Positions 34,146-46,690 of a stretch of DNA of 64,000 nucleotides are shown one piece after another. Position 1 is the stretch's first letter. The number at the start of each line of letters is the position of its first letter. Source of the DNA: Brachionus plicatilis (taxonomy: Eukaryota > Rotifera > Eurotatoria > Ploima > Brachionidae); contig QEOQ01000092.1 in the NCBI GenBank assembly GCA_010279815.1, positions 1,228,065 through 1,292,064 on the forward strand, read 5' to 3'. The position numbers were made by a program, and so were the translations under genes. Under the pieces are notes generated by a model that ran no database searches, was not told where the DNA came from, and saw only the letters and a list, made by a program, of their open reading frames with translations.

Positions 34146-35164
34146 CTAGTTATTAGTTTTGGGTTTTCTAAAAAGAACAATAAAGAATTAAGTTCCTCCC
34201 AAAGCAACCTTCCTCATGTTTTTTGTTTATTTTCCCATATAATCTTAATGGTAAAAACGTCGTCCATTACATCTATTTTTAAAACCGGATCTCCAATTGA
34301 ACCCCAAATTTATAAAAATTATTTAAATAAATTTATTAAATTTATTTTAACGGGTGCCCAATGACGCTTGTCCAAAACTTTAATTAAAACAAAATTATGA
34401 TCCGATATAAATAAAATTTTAAAAATTTACAGTCTTGTACAATAATTTTGTCTTATTTTTGCATGTCCATTGCCCGGGTGTGACACATATATATCCTGGC
34501 TCCAAATTGTCCTCAGGGATCAATAATTTCTTATACCATTATGATATGTCATTTTGTAGAGAATTTTATCTTGTTTAAAATGAGCCATTGTCTTTTTAAT
34601 CAGATAATTTTTGCAAGAGTTTTGATGAAAAAACATCAAAATTTTGAGATTTAATTAAAAAAGTGAAAATTAAGTAAAATTATCGTTCTGTCAAATATCT
34701 TTTGATCATAATTAGATATTGACCTGAAATTTTATGCATATATCATATAGGAAATAGGCTTTTAAACGAGTGGCTGATTTTAAGCACTCTTTTACGAGTT
34801 TTTACACATTTAGTCTATGCTCCCTTTCTTAATTAATTAAAAATTTATTTTTTGTAAATTTTGTTTTTTTAGCTAAAAAAATAGAAATGATATGATAACT
34901 AAAAAACTTGAATAAAATCTTAGAAATAAAATTATATCTTAATTTACTTTCCGGAATAAGATATTGAAAAGTATCTTTTAGTTCAATTTTATAGGTGATT
35001 GAAAAGTCATCTATCAGGTTACTGAAAAGTATCCTATCATTAAAAAATCCTATTGCTTCGTTCTTTGAGGCCCTAGGGACTAGGCGAAAGACTTGGTCAT
35101 AAACTGACCAACTCAAGCACAGAGTAGTTTAGTTTTTCCGTATATTGAAAATTATACAAAATTT
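34146..35164. other. Unassigned DNA
   Basis: A 95-codon minus-strand frame (34829-35116, VPRASKNEAIGFFND) has slightly protein-like composition but no domain I recognise. The rest is AT-rich non-coding. Confidence 0.3.
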
Positions 35165-35640
35165 TATCTGGCAACATTTTTTTTCAAAGATGAACTATTC
35201 TTCCTGTACAAAAGCTAGGCACATTTTTGGTAAGCTTGTGAAATTCTCTACAAGATTAATGGGGGTCTGGTTTTTAAAAATATGAAAAATGAAATTCTTG
35301 GAAAAAAGCAAATTTTATTTGATTTATTTGAAAAAATCACTCGATGTAAATCCAATTGAATGTATGTGAAACGAATTCAATGTTTTTTTAAGAAAACAGG
35401 AAATCCTGAATTAAAATAAGTGTTGGGTAGCGGATTTTTTTCCGGAGTTCACCTGAAGTTTCCGGAAAAAAATCAACGGAGGTTTAAACGGAGGAACAGA
35501 AACGGAGCGGCTAGACATCAGTTGATTTTTGAAAATGATACCTTAAAAGCTATAAAGGAGTTCAAAAATTTGCTCACACCACAAATATTTCTAAATTACA
35601 TAAACAATTTAAAAAAGGTAAAGTAGTGATAACCAAAAAT
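35165..35640 (+). mobile_element. Tc1/mariner transposase C-terminal relic
   Basis: LDVNPIECM-stop-NEFNVFL matches the DLNPIE..W.E block that carries the last catalytic acidic residue of Tc1/mariner transposases. Downstream LTPQIFLNYINNLKK fits their C-terminal L...L.NLI.SMP region. Between them about 110 bp of CGGAGCGGCT-rich sequence looks inserted (35418-35520). Stops and shifts make it a relic. Confidence 0.45.
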
Positions 35641-37934
35641 AAAATTAGCAATTAATTTAATCAAAATCAAGAAAATAATTAAAGCATTTGTAAACCAAAC
35701 AATTAAAAAGAATTAAAACTATTTAAAATATTATTTTTCTTTAAATAAAAAATGTAAATAAAGATTTTTTTCAATCATGAAATTTAAATTAACCATTGTT
35801 TACTATTTTTAACCATTTTTTTCGATTAAATTGATTAAAATTTACCAAAATTTACGTAAATTTTTTTAAACATATTTTTGAAAGTAAATATTGAAAAATA
35901 AAAAAAGTCTTTGTTTTCTATAAAAATGGCAAATTATTTGAATTATTTTGAACATTTTTTTTTTACACTAATTTGCGTAAAATTTGGTAATTATTGTAAT
36001 ATACGTAAATTATCATTTTTAATGATATAAAATTAAAGAATTATTGGCAATTTGAGGTTTATGATCAATTTTTGATTCTCAAAATGATAAAATCAGACTA
36101 AAACTATTAAGCAAATTGTTATTTCTTAATAGAAATAATGCAGAGATACATTTTTGGATATGACATACTATGTTAAATAAAAAAATAAACTCTGCAATAT
36201 CAAATGCACAGTACAGAATGCACACCATCAAAATGATGCTATTTTAAGTGGATAATTTTTTGCAGACTTTTGCAGATTTTACCTTTAGATTTAACAGATG
36301 TTAAAACCAAAAATTTACCTCTACACTAATTGTATTACAAAATTAAAAATTTATTTTATGGTTTTAATTTGATTTGATAATTTTGAGCATCGAAAATTGA
36401 TCATAAACGTCAACTTGCCGAATTATTGATAGAAAATTAAAGCATATATTCGGCAAAGTAAGAATTTTGATCAATTTTTATTTTTCACATTTGATCAAAA
36501 AATTTTAAATTCACATTTTAATTTAACTTTATTTTTTACAAATTACAATCCTTTTTCAAATATTAAAAAATAAAGCTTTGAAATATTAAAAAATACAAAA
36601 ATCTACGATTAAATTTAATTACTTTCGTAAAAATATTCAAATAAAATTTGATCAAAAATTTTACTTTGCCCTATCTTCCCTATGTGATTTTTAAATATAT
36701 TTTTTGAATAATTAGCGAAATATAATAAATCAGAGGTTTTAGACATCGGCCCCTGAAGCAATTTCGGCATTGTTCGCGAGCATTTTAAGTTAAATAGAGT
36801 TGTAGATAAAAACAAGCAGCTGGCTCCTGATGCTAGCATAATAAACAAAAAATGCACTTAAGAAAAAGCTTCATGAAAGGCAAGAAAACAAAGAAAAAAT
36901 TTAAATTGCTTATAAACAGGAAAAACATACAGTGACAGGCACCATACTTCATCCTACCGGTTTAACAGGTAGGAACTTTTAATTATTTTTATTGCTATTT
37001 AGATTTTTTTCTCATATGATCACCGCTCACGATCTTTTCTTTTCCGATAGTGAGGGAAAATCCCGCTCTGCGAGCGCAATTTTTGCGATCCACTCGGGCG
37101 TTTAAAAAATAAAACTGAATAATCTTAAAAAAAATAATAAAATAAATAGAAAATAATCAATTTCTATGAGGCCTATCGTCAAACAAAGCAGGGGTTCATT
37201 TTTTTTAGGAAGGTTTTATGATCGAAGTTTTACAAGGGAATGATTTGAATCCTCTTTGTTCATTTTTTTTAAAAGTTTTAAAGTAAAATGTTTTTTCAAT
37301 TTTTGGATTTATTTAAAATTTTCAATTTTCAATTTGAATGCAAAAATTTAAAAACCCTAAAATAAATAATGAACAAAAAAATTCATTTTTGTAAAATTTT
37401 TAAATTTATTTAACTTTTGATTCTTATGATTTTTTTTTTAAGAATCGTGTAAAACAGAATGAATAATAATATTTCGAAGATCACTCGATCGGATCGCTGA
37501 GCAACGGATCGAGCGAAATGGCTTTTGATCCACTACACATTTTGGGTTTTAAAAATTAAAAAACATTCTTATGTTGAGAACATTTTTTACTATTACCCAT
37601 GTCTGAAGCATAGAAAAATTTTCAAAAAAAATTCATACAAATCTGTTTTAACCAAAATAAAAAGATTTTTGATTTTTTTTAAAGCAATAATGTTTAATGT
37701 AAAATATAAATTTCCAACTTTTAATCGTCTCTCTTTGTTAATATTTTAATTTTTTGAAGTTCTTTAATTTAGTTCTTTATTTTTAAAATGATTTTATAAA
37801 TAATTGTGCAAAATGAAATAAATGCTTTCAAAATTTTGATTCATAACTCAAACAGTTAGTCTAAGCATTTAAGTTGTACACAGAACGAATGGCAATATTG
37901 TTTAAATAAAAATACATTTAAGATAAGCGTGGGG
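35641..37934. repeat. AT-rich DNA with an inverted repeat at 36035-36435
   Basis: Arms near 36045-36105 (GGCAATTTGAGGTTTATGAT, CAATTTTTGATTCTCAAAAT) and 36360-36425 are inverted copies. Near 37030-37100 and 37480-37530 there are short less AT-rich patches containing CGATC/GATCG motifs. No gene is recognised. Confidence 0.45.
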
Positions 37935-37936
37935 TA

Positions 37937-38686
37937 CACTGAAAGCGATTGAGGTACTATTTTTTGTAAGTTTACTTAAAAAACGAGTGTTACACACATA
38001 AAAGTATAAATATAGAAAAAATATATTTGTGCTGCATTTTTCCTGTAGCTAAAATGTGTTTTTTTTTAAAAGACATAAATGTAAAATAATCTGAAAGAAT
38101 ACTAGAGTGTACAATTTGTTAAAATTGCTTTAATTGTTCAAAATTTTTCTAATCAAAAATAAATTAATTCAATGAGAAAATAAAAAAGAGAATAATTTGT
38201 GTCTAATTTCTATATATTTGAAAATTTTTTTAAAATTAAATAAAAATTAAATAAAAAAGTACGATATAAAGTAGGTGTCATAGTTGTTAAAAAAAGAGGC
38301 CTAACACCGACATTTTCTCAAATTAAGATGATTATTTTATTAAAAAAAATTTTTTTTTATTATTTTCGATTTTAAAACTGTTGAGGTGATTTGTTTTCGA
38401 TTGACCTTCATTATGATGAGACAAATGATCAGTTTAAAGTCATACAAAAATACCCATTGTTTTAAAAAATTCAATTTTAAATAAAAAATATTTGTTCTAA
38501 ATAAATATTGAAAATATTTTACAAATAAGAAAATATTAAAAGAAAAAAAGGAAATATTTAAGAACAAATAAAAATGTACTTAAATTTAAAGCTAAATGTT
38601 TTTTTTTAAAATTAAGACACAAATTTAGTTCATTTAGTTTTTTCATAGTTTTTGTACATTGTTCAGTACCTCAATCGCTTAAAGTG
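37937..38686. mobile_element. TA-flanked MITE, CACTGAAAGCGATTGAGG ends
   Basis: TA|CACTGAAAGCGATTGAGG and CCTCAATCGCTTAAAGTG|TA are inverted ends 750 bp apart. TA duplication points to a Tc1/mariner-type element. The interior is AT-rich and non-coding. Confidence 0.75.
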
Positions 38687-38729
38687 TATAGTTCTCTTAA
38701 AAAAATAATTATGGTTCATAACTTATTTA

Positions 38730-39853
38730 CCGTAATGCCTTGCCCCCTAATGCATTGCACTTTAAACCAGAATTCTGGATTTTAATGCTGCATTTAACCC
38801 ACTTTTTTTTCCAGATACGCTGCGACTAAAAATGCTGCAGTTAATGTCAAAATTTTGGTATAAATGCCGCTTTAAATATGTAAAAAATGATAAAAATATA
38901 TTTTTCTATTTTTTCTAAATTTGAAACACAAAAAATGTTCTTCGGACATAATGCATGCATGTAAAGTTAAAATTTTGAGTTTTAATGCGTCACGAAATTT
39001 TATTTAAATTGATAAAAAAACGGTATTTTAATATAAAAATCGCATAAAATTTGGCATCTTGAAGTTTAGGATCAAAAAAATCAGATCAAAAAGTAATTTT
39101 TTTATAATTTTTGAATGGTATTTGATTAAATCTCTCTGCAAAATGCTAAATAATGCAAAAAACATGCTGAATATTAGAAAAGACTCTGCAAAAACTCTGC
39201 AATTTTGCAGGAAAATGCATGTCATTAAAAAGTATTTAATTCAACTGCGCAATTTAATTGCAGAGTTTTTGCAGAACCTATTCTAATATTCAGCGTGTTT
39301 TTTGCATTATTTAGCATTTTGCAGAGAGATTTAATCAAGTACCATTCAAAAATTATAAAAAAATTACTTTTTGATCTGATTTTTTTGATCCTAAACTTCA
39401 AGATGCCTAAAATTTTCCGTATAAAAAATATTTGTTTTTAAAAACAATTATATGAATTATATTTTTAGCATTTTTTTTTTTTTATTTTGAATGCTGCAGT
39501 TATGAATATAATTTTAAGAATTATGATAATAGTAATAAAAATTATATAAAAAAAATTGGACACTTAAAAGCTTTAAAAATGAATTTAATAAACTAGCATT
39601 AAAACTCAAAATTTTAACTTTACATGCATGCATTATGTCCGAAGAACATTTTTTGTGTTTCAAATTTAGAAAAAATAGAAAAATATATTTTTATTATTTT
39701 TTACATATTTAATGCGGCATTTTTACCAAAATTTTGACATTAACTGCAGCATTTTTAGTCGCAGCGTATCTGGAAAAAAAAGTGGGTTAAATGCATGGAT
39801 TAAAATCCAGAATTCTGAAAATAAATGCCGCATTAGGGGGCAAGGCATTACTG
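38730..39853. mobile_element. Nested palindrome, TA-flanked fold-back element
   Basis: Outer arms 38730-39000 and about 39590-39853 are near-perfect complements, starting CCGTAATGCCTTGCCCCCTA on the left, with TA outside both ends. A second, inner palindrome has arms about 39053-39215 and 39240-39410 (ATCTTGAAGTTTAGGATC and its complement at the far end). Nearly the whole 1.1 kb can therefore fold into two stacked hairpins. CAG/CCG ends plus TA suggest a pogo-like origin. Confidence 0.8.
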
Positions 39854-40179
39854 TATTATTTTTATTTTTCAAAAATCTTGCAGACAATTACAATATAAAT
39901 ATAATTGTGTAAATATAATTTAATTGTATTTTCACAATTATATTTCACAACATTATTAAAGTTATTAAATTATATTTATATAATATAAATTAATAACTTC
40001 AGTTAATAATTGAGCCTTGAATTACTAACCCTTAACCCTTAATTTTATATAATTTAATATTTCATTACAAAAATTTATGTTAAATTCAGTTTAATAGATT
40101 AATCAAAAGTTAGCAAAAGTGTTCCATCCACAAATCAGCCAACAGGATGCATAATTTGTATGGATATTTATTAGTGATA

Positions 40180-40686
40180 CCGTATTCCCTTGTTCGATAA
40201 TGCAGCGCCACAACCTAGAACACATCATTGGCGCAGGCGCTATACTAAATCTCGCCCATGTTAAATTCAACTTAACTTGTGTTGCATGCGCCGAAACCGT
40301 ATTTCGGGTTGTGGCGATGCCCTATATCCAGGGTCTTGAGAATGGTGCTGCATTATTTGAATGATTTAAAAAGAAAATATAAAAATAATTCAAGACAATA
40401 TTTTTTAATTTTAAATTCTTTTTTATTTTTAAACTTTAATGCCGCACCAAATACTTAATTAAAAAAAATTCTTTTTTTTTTTTAAATATTGTCCCTTTGC
40501 TAAACTTAAATAATGCAGCACCATTCTCAAGACCCTGGATATAGTGCATCGCCACAACCCGAAATACGGTTTTGGCGAATGCAACACAAGTTAAGTTGAA
40601 TTTAACATGGGCGAGATTTAGTATAGCGCCTGCGCCAATGATGTGTTCTAGGTTGTGGCGCTGCATTATTGAACAAGGGAATACGG
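40180..40686. mobile_element. Palindromic MITE, TA-flanked, CCGTATTCCC ends
   Basis: TA|CCGTATTCCCTTGTTCGATA and TTGAACAAGGGAATACGG|TA bound arms of about 200 bp that are nearly perfect complements (CAGCGCCACAACCTAGAACA and its complement). They are notably less AT-rich than the surroundings. The centre is A/T-rich. Its CCGTA start resembles that of the element at 38730. Confidence 0.85.
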
Positions 40687-40889
40687 TACAATATTTTAGC
40701 TCATTTTAATGAAAATCATTCAAATATTCAATCACTAACTTCAACTAAAGATGGAGAGAGAAATGCAATTTAAGTTTTAAATTTCTATAAGTTTATAGTT
40801 TAAAGTTAAATAGTTCATTTTTTGTTTGGTTTTTTATTCAAATTTTCTTAAAAAATTAATAAAAAATCAAAAATCATTTTGGGTGTAAA

Positions 40890-41250
40890 ATAATCTAAAA
40901 CGGCCTTATGTTGGGAACTTTTTTTTCTGTCAGCCCATGAGGTAAGGATTGGAAGCCATCGGTTTACAATAAAGATAATGTAAAGAGTAAACACTTTTTT
41001 CAGCTATTTTTCAATTCTCTTCTAGAATCTCTCAGATAAATGAGTTGTTATCAAATGAAAGACCCAAATATTCAAAACCATCAACATTGTATAATTGAAC
41101 ACCATTTATATAAAAATTTTCCTTGGCGTTTCGCCCCAAAATTGATCTTAGTTAGACTTACTGATTTTCTAAGATTTAAGAACATGTTCAATTACTTAGC
41201 AAATCTGAAGCACTCTTCCAATAACCTCATGACATGTCCATAAGGGGATG
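40890..41250 (-). mobile_element. LINE reverse-transcriptase C-terminal relic
   Basis: The minus strand carries NFYINGVQLYNVDGFEYLG, the FxYLG block after the RT palm, preceded by a degenerate LNxRKS segment and followed by SVYSLHYLYCKPMASNPYLM. Shifts occur near 41100-41120. Confidence 0.6.
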
Positions 41251-41265
41251 AGAGATTGTCACAAT

Positions 41266-41610
41266 CAGAGCTGTTTAAAAGTCCCAAAAAAAGTCCAAGT
41301 CCAGAATATTTTTTAAATTTGCTAGATCAGGCTTCATATCAAAAAATTTATATACTCTTGGGTTGTCTAATGCAATAGATTTGCCATATATCAGAATTTT
41401 GTTGCAATTTTCAAGCATAAATTTCTTCTTCAGTATTCAAAATTTTTAAGTCCGGACTTGGACTTTTGAATGAAAATTTAAAAAAAAAGTCCTGGTCCGG
41501 AATTAAATTTTTTTTTTTTAAATCCAAGACTTGGACTTTCGAAAAAAAATTTAAAAAAAAAGTTCTCACTTAGACTTTTTTTATAATTTTGTGACTTTTA
41601 AAAAACTCTG
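41266..41610. mobile_element. hAT-like MITE, decayed
   Basis: Ends CAGAGCTGTTTAAAAGTCCC and GTGACTTTTAAAAAACTCTG belong to the same family as 30029-30957. The interior alternates AAGTCC(A/G)AGTCC-like and poly-A blocks. The flanking octamers do not match, so the target site is decayed or rearranged. Confidence 0.65.
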
Positions 41611-41639
41611 ATTTAAACTCGTTAGAGTTCAACAAACAA

Positions 41640-41775
41640 GGGATACTTTAAAATCACCGGCGGTCAAAAATTTAGTAAATTTGGCCGTCCGTCTTTGATT
41701 TAACCGGCCAACTTCGCGGTCCAAATTTTTGACCGCCGGCCTGGTCGCCTTATTTTGGCCGCGTTCGGACCCTTT
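41640..41775. repeat. GACCG/CGGTC motif cluster
   Basis: CACCGGCGGTCAAAAATTT, CGGCCAACTTCGCGGTCC and TTTGACCGCCGGCC repeat the motif set seen in the right-hand module of the composite element (26335-26720). They stand alone here, next to another hAT-like end. Confidence 0.5.
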
Positions 41776-41779
41776 TCCA

Positions 41780-43244
41780 AACTTAATAAAAAATAAATTT
41801 TACATAACGTGTCAAGTAATTGTTTGGGGAAAATATGTTACATTTTATATTTGATCTTGATCTCAAACTTCAATTTGCCCATTTAAGGTGGTTATAGAAA
41901 AACTGTTGAATTTTGACATTAATTTCTGGGAATGATTTGAGGCAGACATTCCCAAAATTGACCATAAGGTCATTTGATTTAAATTTTTTTTTAATTTTCT
42001 AGCTCTTTCGAATGAATTTATGTTGTTGATAAATAAAAAAAATTTTCTAACTTTTAAGTGTTGCTTAATATTAGTCATGCAAAATTAAAGTCATTAGCTC
42101 ATAATTATTGCATTTATTCTAGATCTTGTTTAAATTAACAATTCAAAAGACTATCGATTTTGCAAGAATTAAGAAACCGAATCAATTCGTCATAGCAAAA
42201 AAAATTTTTTCATTTTAACTACTTCACAATTTATTCAATAAAATTTTAAAGAATATTTTTTTATATATTTTATTTTTTGCTTATTAAGAAAAAAAAATTA
42301 AAAGATATCATTTCTAAGTTTGTTTTCACATCAAACCTTCTCTTTGAAATCATGGATACACAAACAAAAATTTGTATTATCTAGACGCAAATTAACTGAC
42401 CTCACATGCTCCTGTAATTTCATCTATTCGAGTATATGTGTACTCTTAAATCCAATGAATAGTAGCCATATGTCTATTTTGTTCGGTTTTAATCCAACAT
42501 TCACACACAAATAATAATAAAAAATGAATAATCATTGATTATTGATTTTTTTAGGTTCAATAGAATCAATTTTTTCCAGTGGACCGATCTAGATTATAAT
42601 AATTAAATAACGAAAAATAGACAAAGCCCAGTTAATCACCAACTAGCACTATTAGGTTTAAATCATTTTCAAAGTGCCTTTTTACTTTGAACAATTAGTT
42701 CATTTAAATTTTTTGAGTTGATTGATGTTTTTTTATTTTAAATAAAGTCCATGATAAATTCAAATTGTGACAGAACAAGCTATGGAGATTAATTAATTTA
42801 CACATTTAATTTAGACAAGTTTTTTTGTATTTATTAAAGAATTAATTCGAAAATAAACACTGTCAATATTTGTCACATTTAGATTTTAAATCATGTCTAT
42901 ATCTATAATGTTTTTAGTTGAAAAAAAAATGTGTCACTAAAAAGTTATTTGCCAGACTAAGTGAGACGAAAAGCCTATCAAAGCAACCCTGAGTTTTCGA
43001 GTTTTAGAGTGACAGGCTATTTCTAATAAAATGATTTAAGACTGCTAAATTATTTTTTATTTAAGGTAATTTTAATAATTTGCGCCATCGTTATCAAATT
43101 AATAACCAAAGAGATTTTTCTTTAAATTAAATAAAATCTTCGGAAAAAAATTTAATATTTATCCTTTTTTTATCTTAGTTGTTAAAATTTTTAATTTTTT
43201 TTTAAATTTGTATATATAACATTAGCTCGGTACTTATAAACAAA
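41780..43244. other. AT-rich DNA, no gene seen
   Basis: Contains a repeat shared with 22870-22990. The segment just before 43250 (TTTAATATTTATCC, TTAGCTCGGTAC) recurs near 44515-44600, just beyond the next element. Confidence 0.4.
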
Positions 43245-43253
43245 TAAATAAAT

Positions 43254-44169
43254 GGGGTATTATTAATCGATCTCTTACATTACTTAAACGATCACTTAAC
43301 AAAATATATTATTTTATTTTTTCTATCTATAATTTTATTTATTCGATTAATATGATTAATTAACTGTCTCTAAAAATAAATATTTATGTATCCTGAGTTT
43401 TTTTGTCACTAAATTTACTGAAGATGAGTATGATTATGATGAATATAGCTCTTAACTTAATTAATGAACAGTTAAAATTATCTCTTGATTTAATTTATTT
43501 ATCTCCTGTGAGAGTTTTTTTTTGTGGATATTTGAAGATGATCTAAAGTGATCTAAGTTTTATCAAAGTATTGAAATGTCTGATAGTGAGTATCGAGTAG
43601 TTGATGACTATGTACCTTCTGAATCAGAATCTGAAGACGAGGTTTAATAATTCAATAAAAAGAAAAGAACCAGGAAGAACTGGATCTATGAGAGAACAAT
43701 CGACGATCAAGAAGCATCCAAAGACTGGTTAGATTGCCAACACTGGGCATGGTATTAACAAAGAGACCAAGGAATATATAGAGGACTTACTAGAAAAAGG
43801 TGTTCAATTACCGCTTGTCCTTCTAAATAACATCGAGGAGGAAATAGAAAAAAAAAAAAAGAAAATATCAAGACCGATTTACAAGTTCCAACTGAGAAGC
43901 AATTGTATAACTACCTAGCTCAGTATCGTAAACGTAAACTTATAAGATATTATTTTATTTGAAATTTTTTGAAATTTTTTATAATTCTTTTTTTTTTAAA
44001 TCAATTTGATAAATAAAAATAAGAGATAATTTAAGTAAAATTAGTTGCTGTTTTATTTAATTTAGGAGACAGATTAACAAATATAAGTTAAGGGTATTTA
44101 GTAAAATAAGAGATAGAAAAATATTAGTGATCGATTAAGTAATTTTAGAGATCGATTAAATACCTCCCA
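43254..44169 (+). mobile_element. MULE-like element with transposase N-terminal relic
   Basis: Inverted ends GGGGTATTATTAATCGATCT and the complement-like GAGATCGATTAAATACCTC bound about 916 bp. TAAATAAAT lies outside each, a 9-bp but low-complexity duplication. The plus strand encodes MSDSEYRVVDDYVPSESESE, then KRTRKNWIYERTIDD, then GHGINKETKEYIEDLLEKG and PTEKQLYNYLAQYRKRKL. That order (FLYWCH-like segment, then a helical GIxKP...LxNYLxxxRK segment) is familiar from Mutator-like transposases. Shifts break it and the catalytic domain is missing. Confidence 0.6.
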
Positions 44170-44179
44170 TAAATAAATT

Positions 44180-46635
44180 AAGTAAAGCGTAAAGTTGTAA
44201 AAAAAAAATTACAAAAAATAAAAAAAAATTTTATAAAAAGTCTTTGTTTGATGCGAGCAAAATTTAAAATTTTTTCTTGTATCTAAAAAAAGGATATTCA
44301 AAACTATGTAAAAAAAAAGTTATTTAAAAATATGTAAAAATTAGTTATCTAAAAATTGCTTTTTTAAAAAAATTGTCAATTGGCTGTTATAGTGGGGCGT
44401 CTACGTGCGTCACTTCTTGGAGACTCAAGTCTACCACAGCATTTATACTACTACTACTATTAAATTAAGAATTCAAGTGAATTTTCTTTAGACTCGATAA
44501 AATATTCGAAAAAAGTTTAATATTTATCCCTTTTTTATCTAATTTTTATTTTTTATTATTTTTATAATTTTTATTCTGAAAGTTAGCTCGGTACAGTTAA
44601 ACATATAAAAAAAATAAATTAAGTAAAGCGAAAAATGGAAAATAATGGATTTAAATTCGTGAATTTTGCTGAAGATTACACACTCAACAATTCGAGGCTT
44701 TTTTATATAATTTTCTTACTCTTTTTTAAATTCATAATTTAAACTTAGAATGACATGACTTTAAAAAACTTGGTTTACATTTTTATGAATTAATTATTAA
44801 TTTTTTAAAACTTAAAGATTAGAAACTAAAAAATGTGACATGACAAGTTTTGTGGTGCCTTTAGGAAACATACTATCTTGATCACAGGACTAGGACTTAC
44901 AGGACTTTACAGGACAGGACTTTTCTTCAAGTATTGTATCAGATAATACACTAAAAAATAACTTAAAAATATTTAATAAAATTAGTTGTGAGATGAAGTC
45001 ATCATGAAAATGAGGTTTTTCATATGGTCAATAATTAGTGATCTAAAGGTTGTTTAAAAAATCTAGAAAGAATTTTATGCTTTTAATTTTTTTTAAGGAT
45101 TTAACACGAGAAATACCAAGTTGTCAAAATTTATTGTTATTTTTCTTTATAAATCTACCCGTGACGTGATTCTTTTCAAAATTTTAGATAAGACAAATAT
45201 CGTTGCATGTATCTTATCAAGTTCCATGAGATCTTAATTACGTTCTTGTAATTTCTTAAAATAATTTTTCAGGAAACCATTAAGAAAAATTTAGATTCAA
45301 AAATCTAAATTGGAAATTTTCTAAATACAAAAGATTAAAAATTTTTTAGACTATTCTTAATAGTTTCTTAATTAAAAAAATCATTTCAAGAAACTATAAG
45401 ATCGTAATTAAAATCTCATCATAGAACTTGATTAGAAAAAATGGAAATGTCTTATCAAAAATTTTGGATGGAATCAAGTCATTACAAATCTTAAATTTGC
45501 TGAACTTAAAAAAAAATTAAATTAATGTATTTGATTAATTGAATTAACAACCTTTAAGAAGAAGCAAAAAGATAAAAAAATTTAATTAAAAATTATTACC
45601 ATAAAGTAAAATTACAAAAATAAAAAAAATGAAAACTTAGATCAAAATTTCACGGATTTCTTTCACATTGAATTAGTTGATTTAAAAGAGTTCTTAATGT
45701 TTGAATTTAAAATTTTTTAGGCATAACCAGATTGGATCCGGTATACCATCATTATAAATCAGATTGTTTTTAAGATTTTCCTTTAGTTTGTTTATATTCA
45801 CTGGAATATTTGAGACTTAATTTTTAAAGTACTTGGATACAAGTACCAAATCAGAGGATTTATTAGAAGGGGGGACAATTATAAAAGATTTTAAAAATTG
45901 TTAAAATTATATTTAATTTTATTAATAAAAGTTAGTTTTGAAAATTTAAAATTTAAACCTTTTACTTTAAAAATTGTGAAATATAACAACCAAACATTTT
46001 CCAAATTAATTGTTTTGTAATTTATTTATTGATCTTTTGTGGTCGGATTGAGAGTATGAGCAAAAAATTAATTGAATCTTAAGGAATTCATTTAAGACTG
46101 TCGATTCATTTCTAAGGCAAGCAACAACATCTGTTTTGCTTCTTTTCAAACAAATAAATCCATCTAAAATTTAAGGAAGTTAATGAAAAGAAAGTGAGTG
46201 AATAAAATAAAAGTTTAAGTTAAAATAATTCCAAAACAAATGTATTCAATTCTAACAAAAATTAAAATTTATTTTATATTATTGAATCATTTTAGTCAAT
46301 TAATAAAAAGAAAGTTTTCAAACTTTTATTCAATTTTGTTATAAATAAAAAAAAGATCATAGAAAATTATGGATGTTTTCTAAAATTGTTTTTTATAAAT
46401 TTTTTTTTAATAAAAAAGAGAAGTCTCACAGTATCATCAAGAATCTAGGAACTGAGATGTTTGATTATCTTGACTAAATTATTAGAAAAAATAATTTTAT
46501 GAATCTTTAATATTTGAAGATCTCATTCGAAAATTTTGAATTTTTAATTAAAAGATCTTTTAATTTTAGTACAATATTTATTTTGAAATGTCTACCAGGT
46601 GAATTTCGATAATGGATACAATTCATGGTTATTCA
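44180..46635. repeat. AT-rich DNA with an inverted repeat at about 45162-45487
   Basis: GTGACGTGATTC...TTTTAGATAAGACA pairs with TGTCTTATCAAAAATTTTGG...GAATCAAGTCATTAC, forming a MITE-like hairpin of about 325 bp. Short GGACTTTACAGGACA repeats occur near 44885-44925. No gene is recognised. Confidence 0.45.
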
Positions 46636-46690
46636 CAGAGTTGTCTAGTTAGGCGAGTTGTTTAAGACTTGTGACTTTTAAACAACTCTG
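46636..46690. mobile_element. Minimal hAT-like element (55 bp)
   Basis: CAGAGTTGTCTAG... and ...GACTTTTAAACAACTCTG are almost nothing but the two termini. GTTATTCA precedes and ATTATTCA follows (7 of 8 match), which supports a real insertion of a tiny deletion derivative. Confidence 0.65.

Noticed and set aside
41040..41243. Plus-strand 67-codon frame
   Set aside because: It is antisense to a recognisable LINE reverse-transcriptase segment (FEYLG block).
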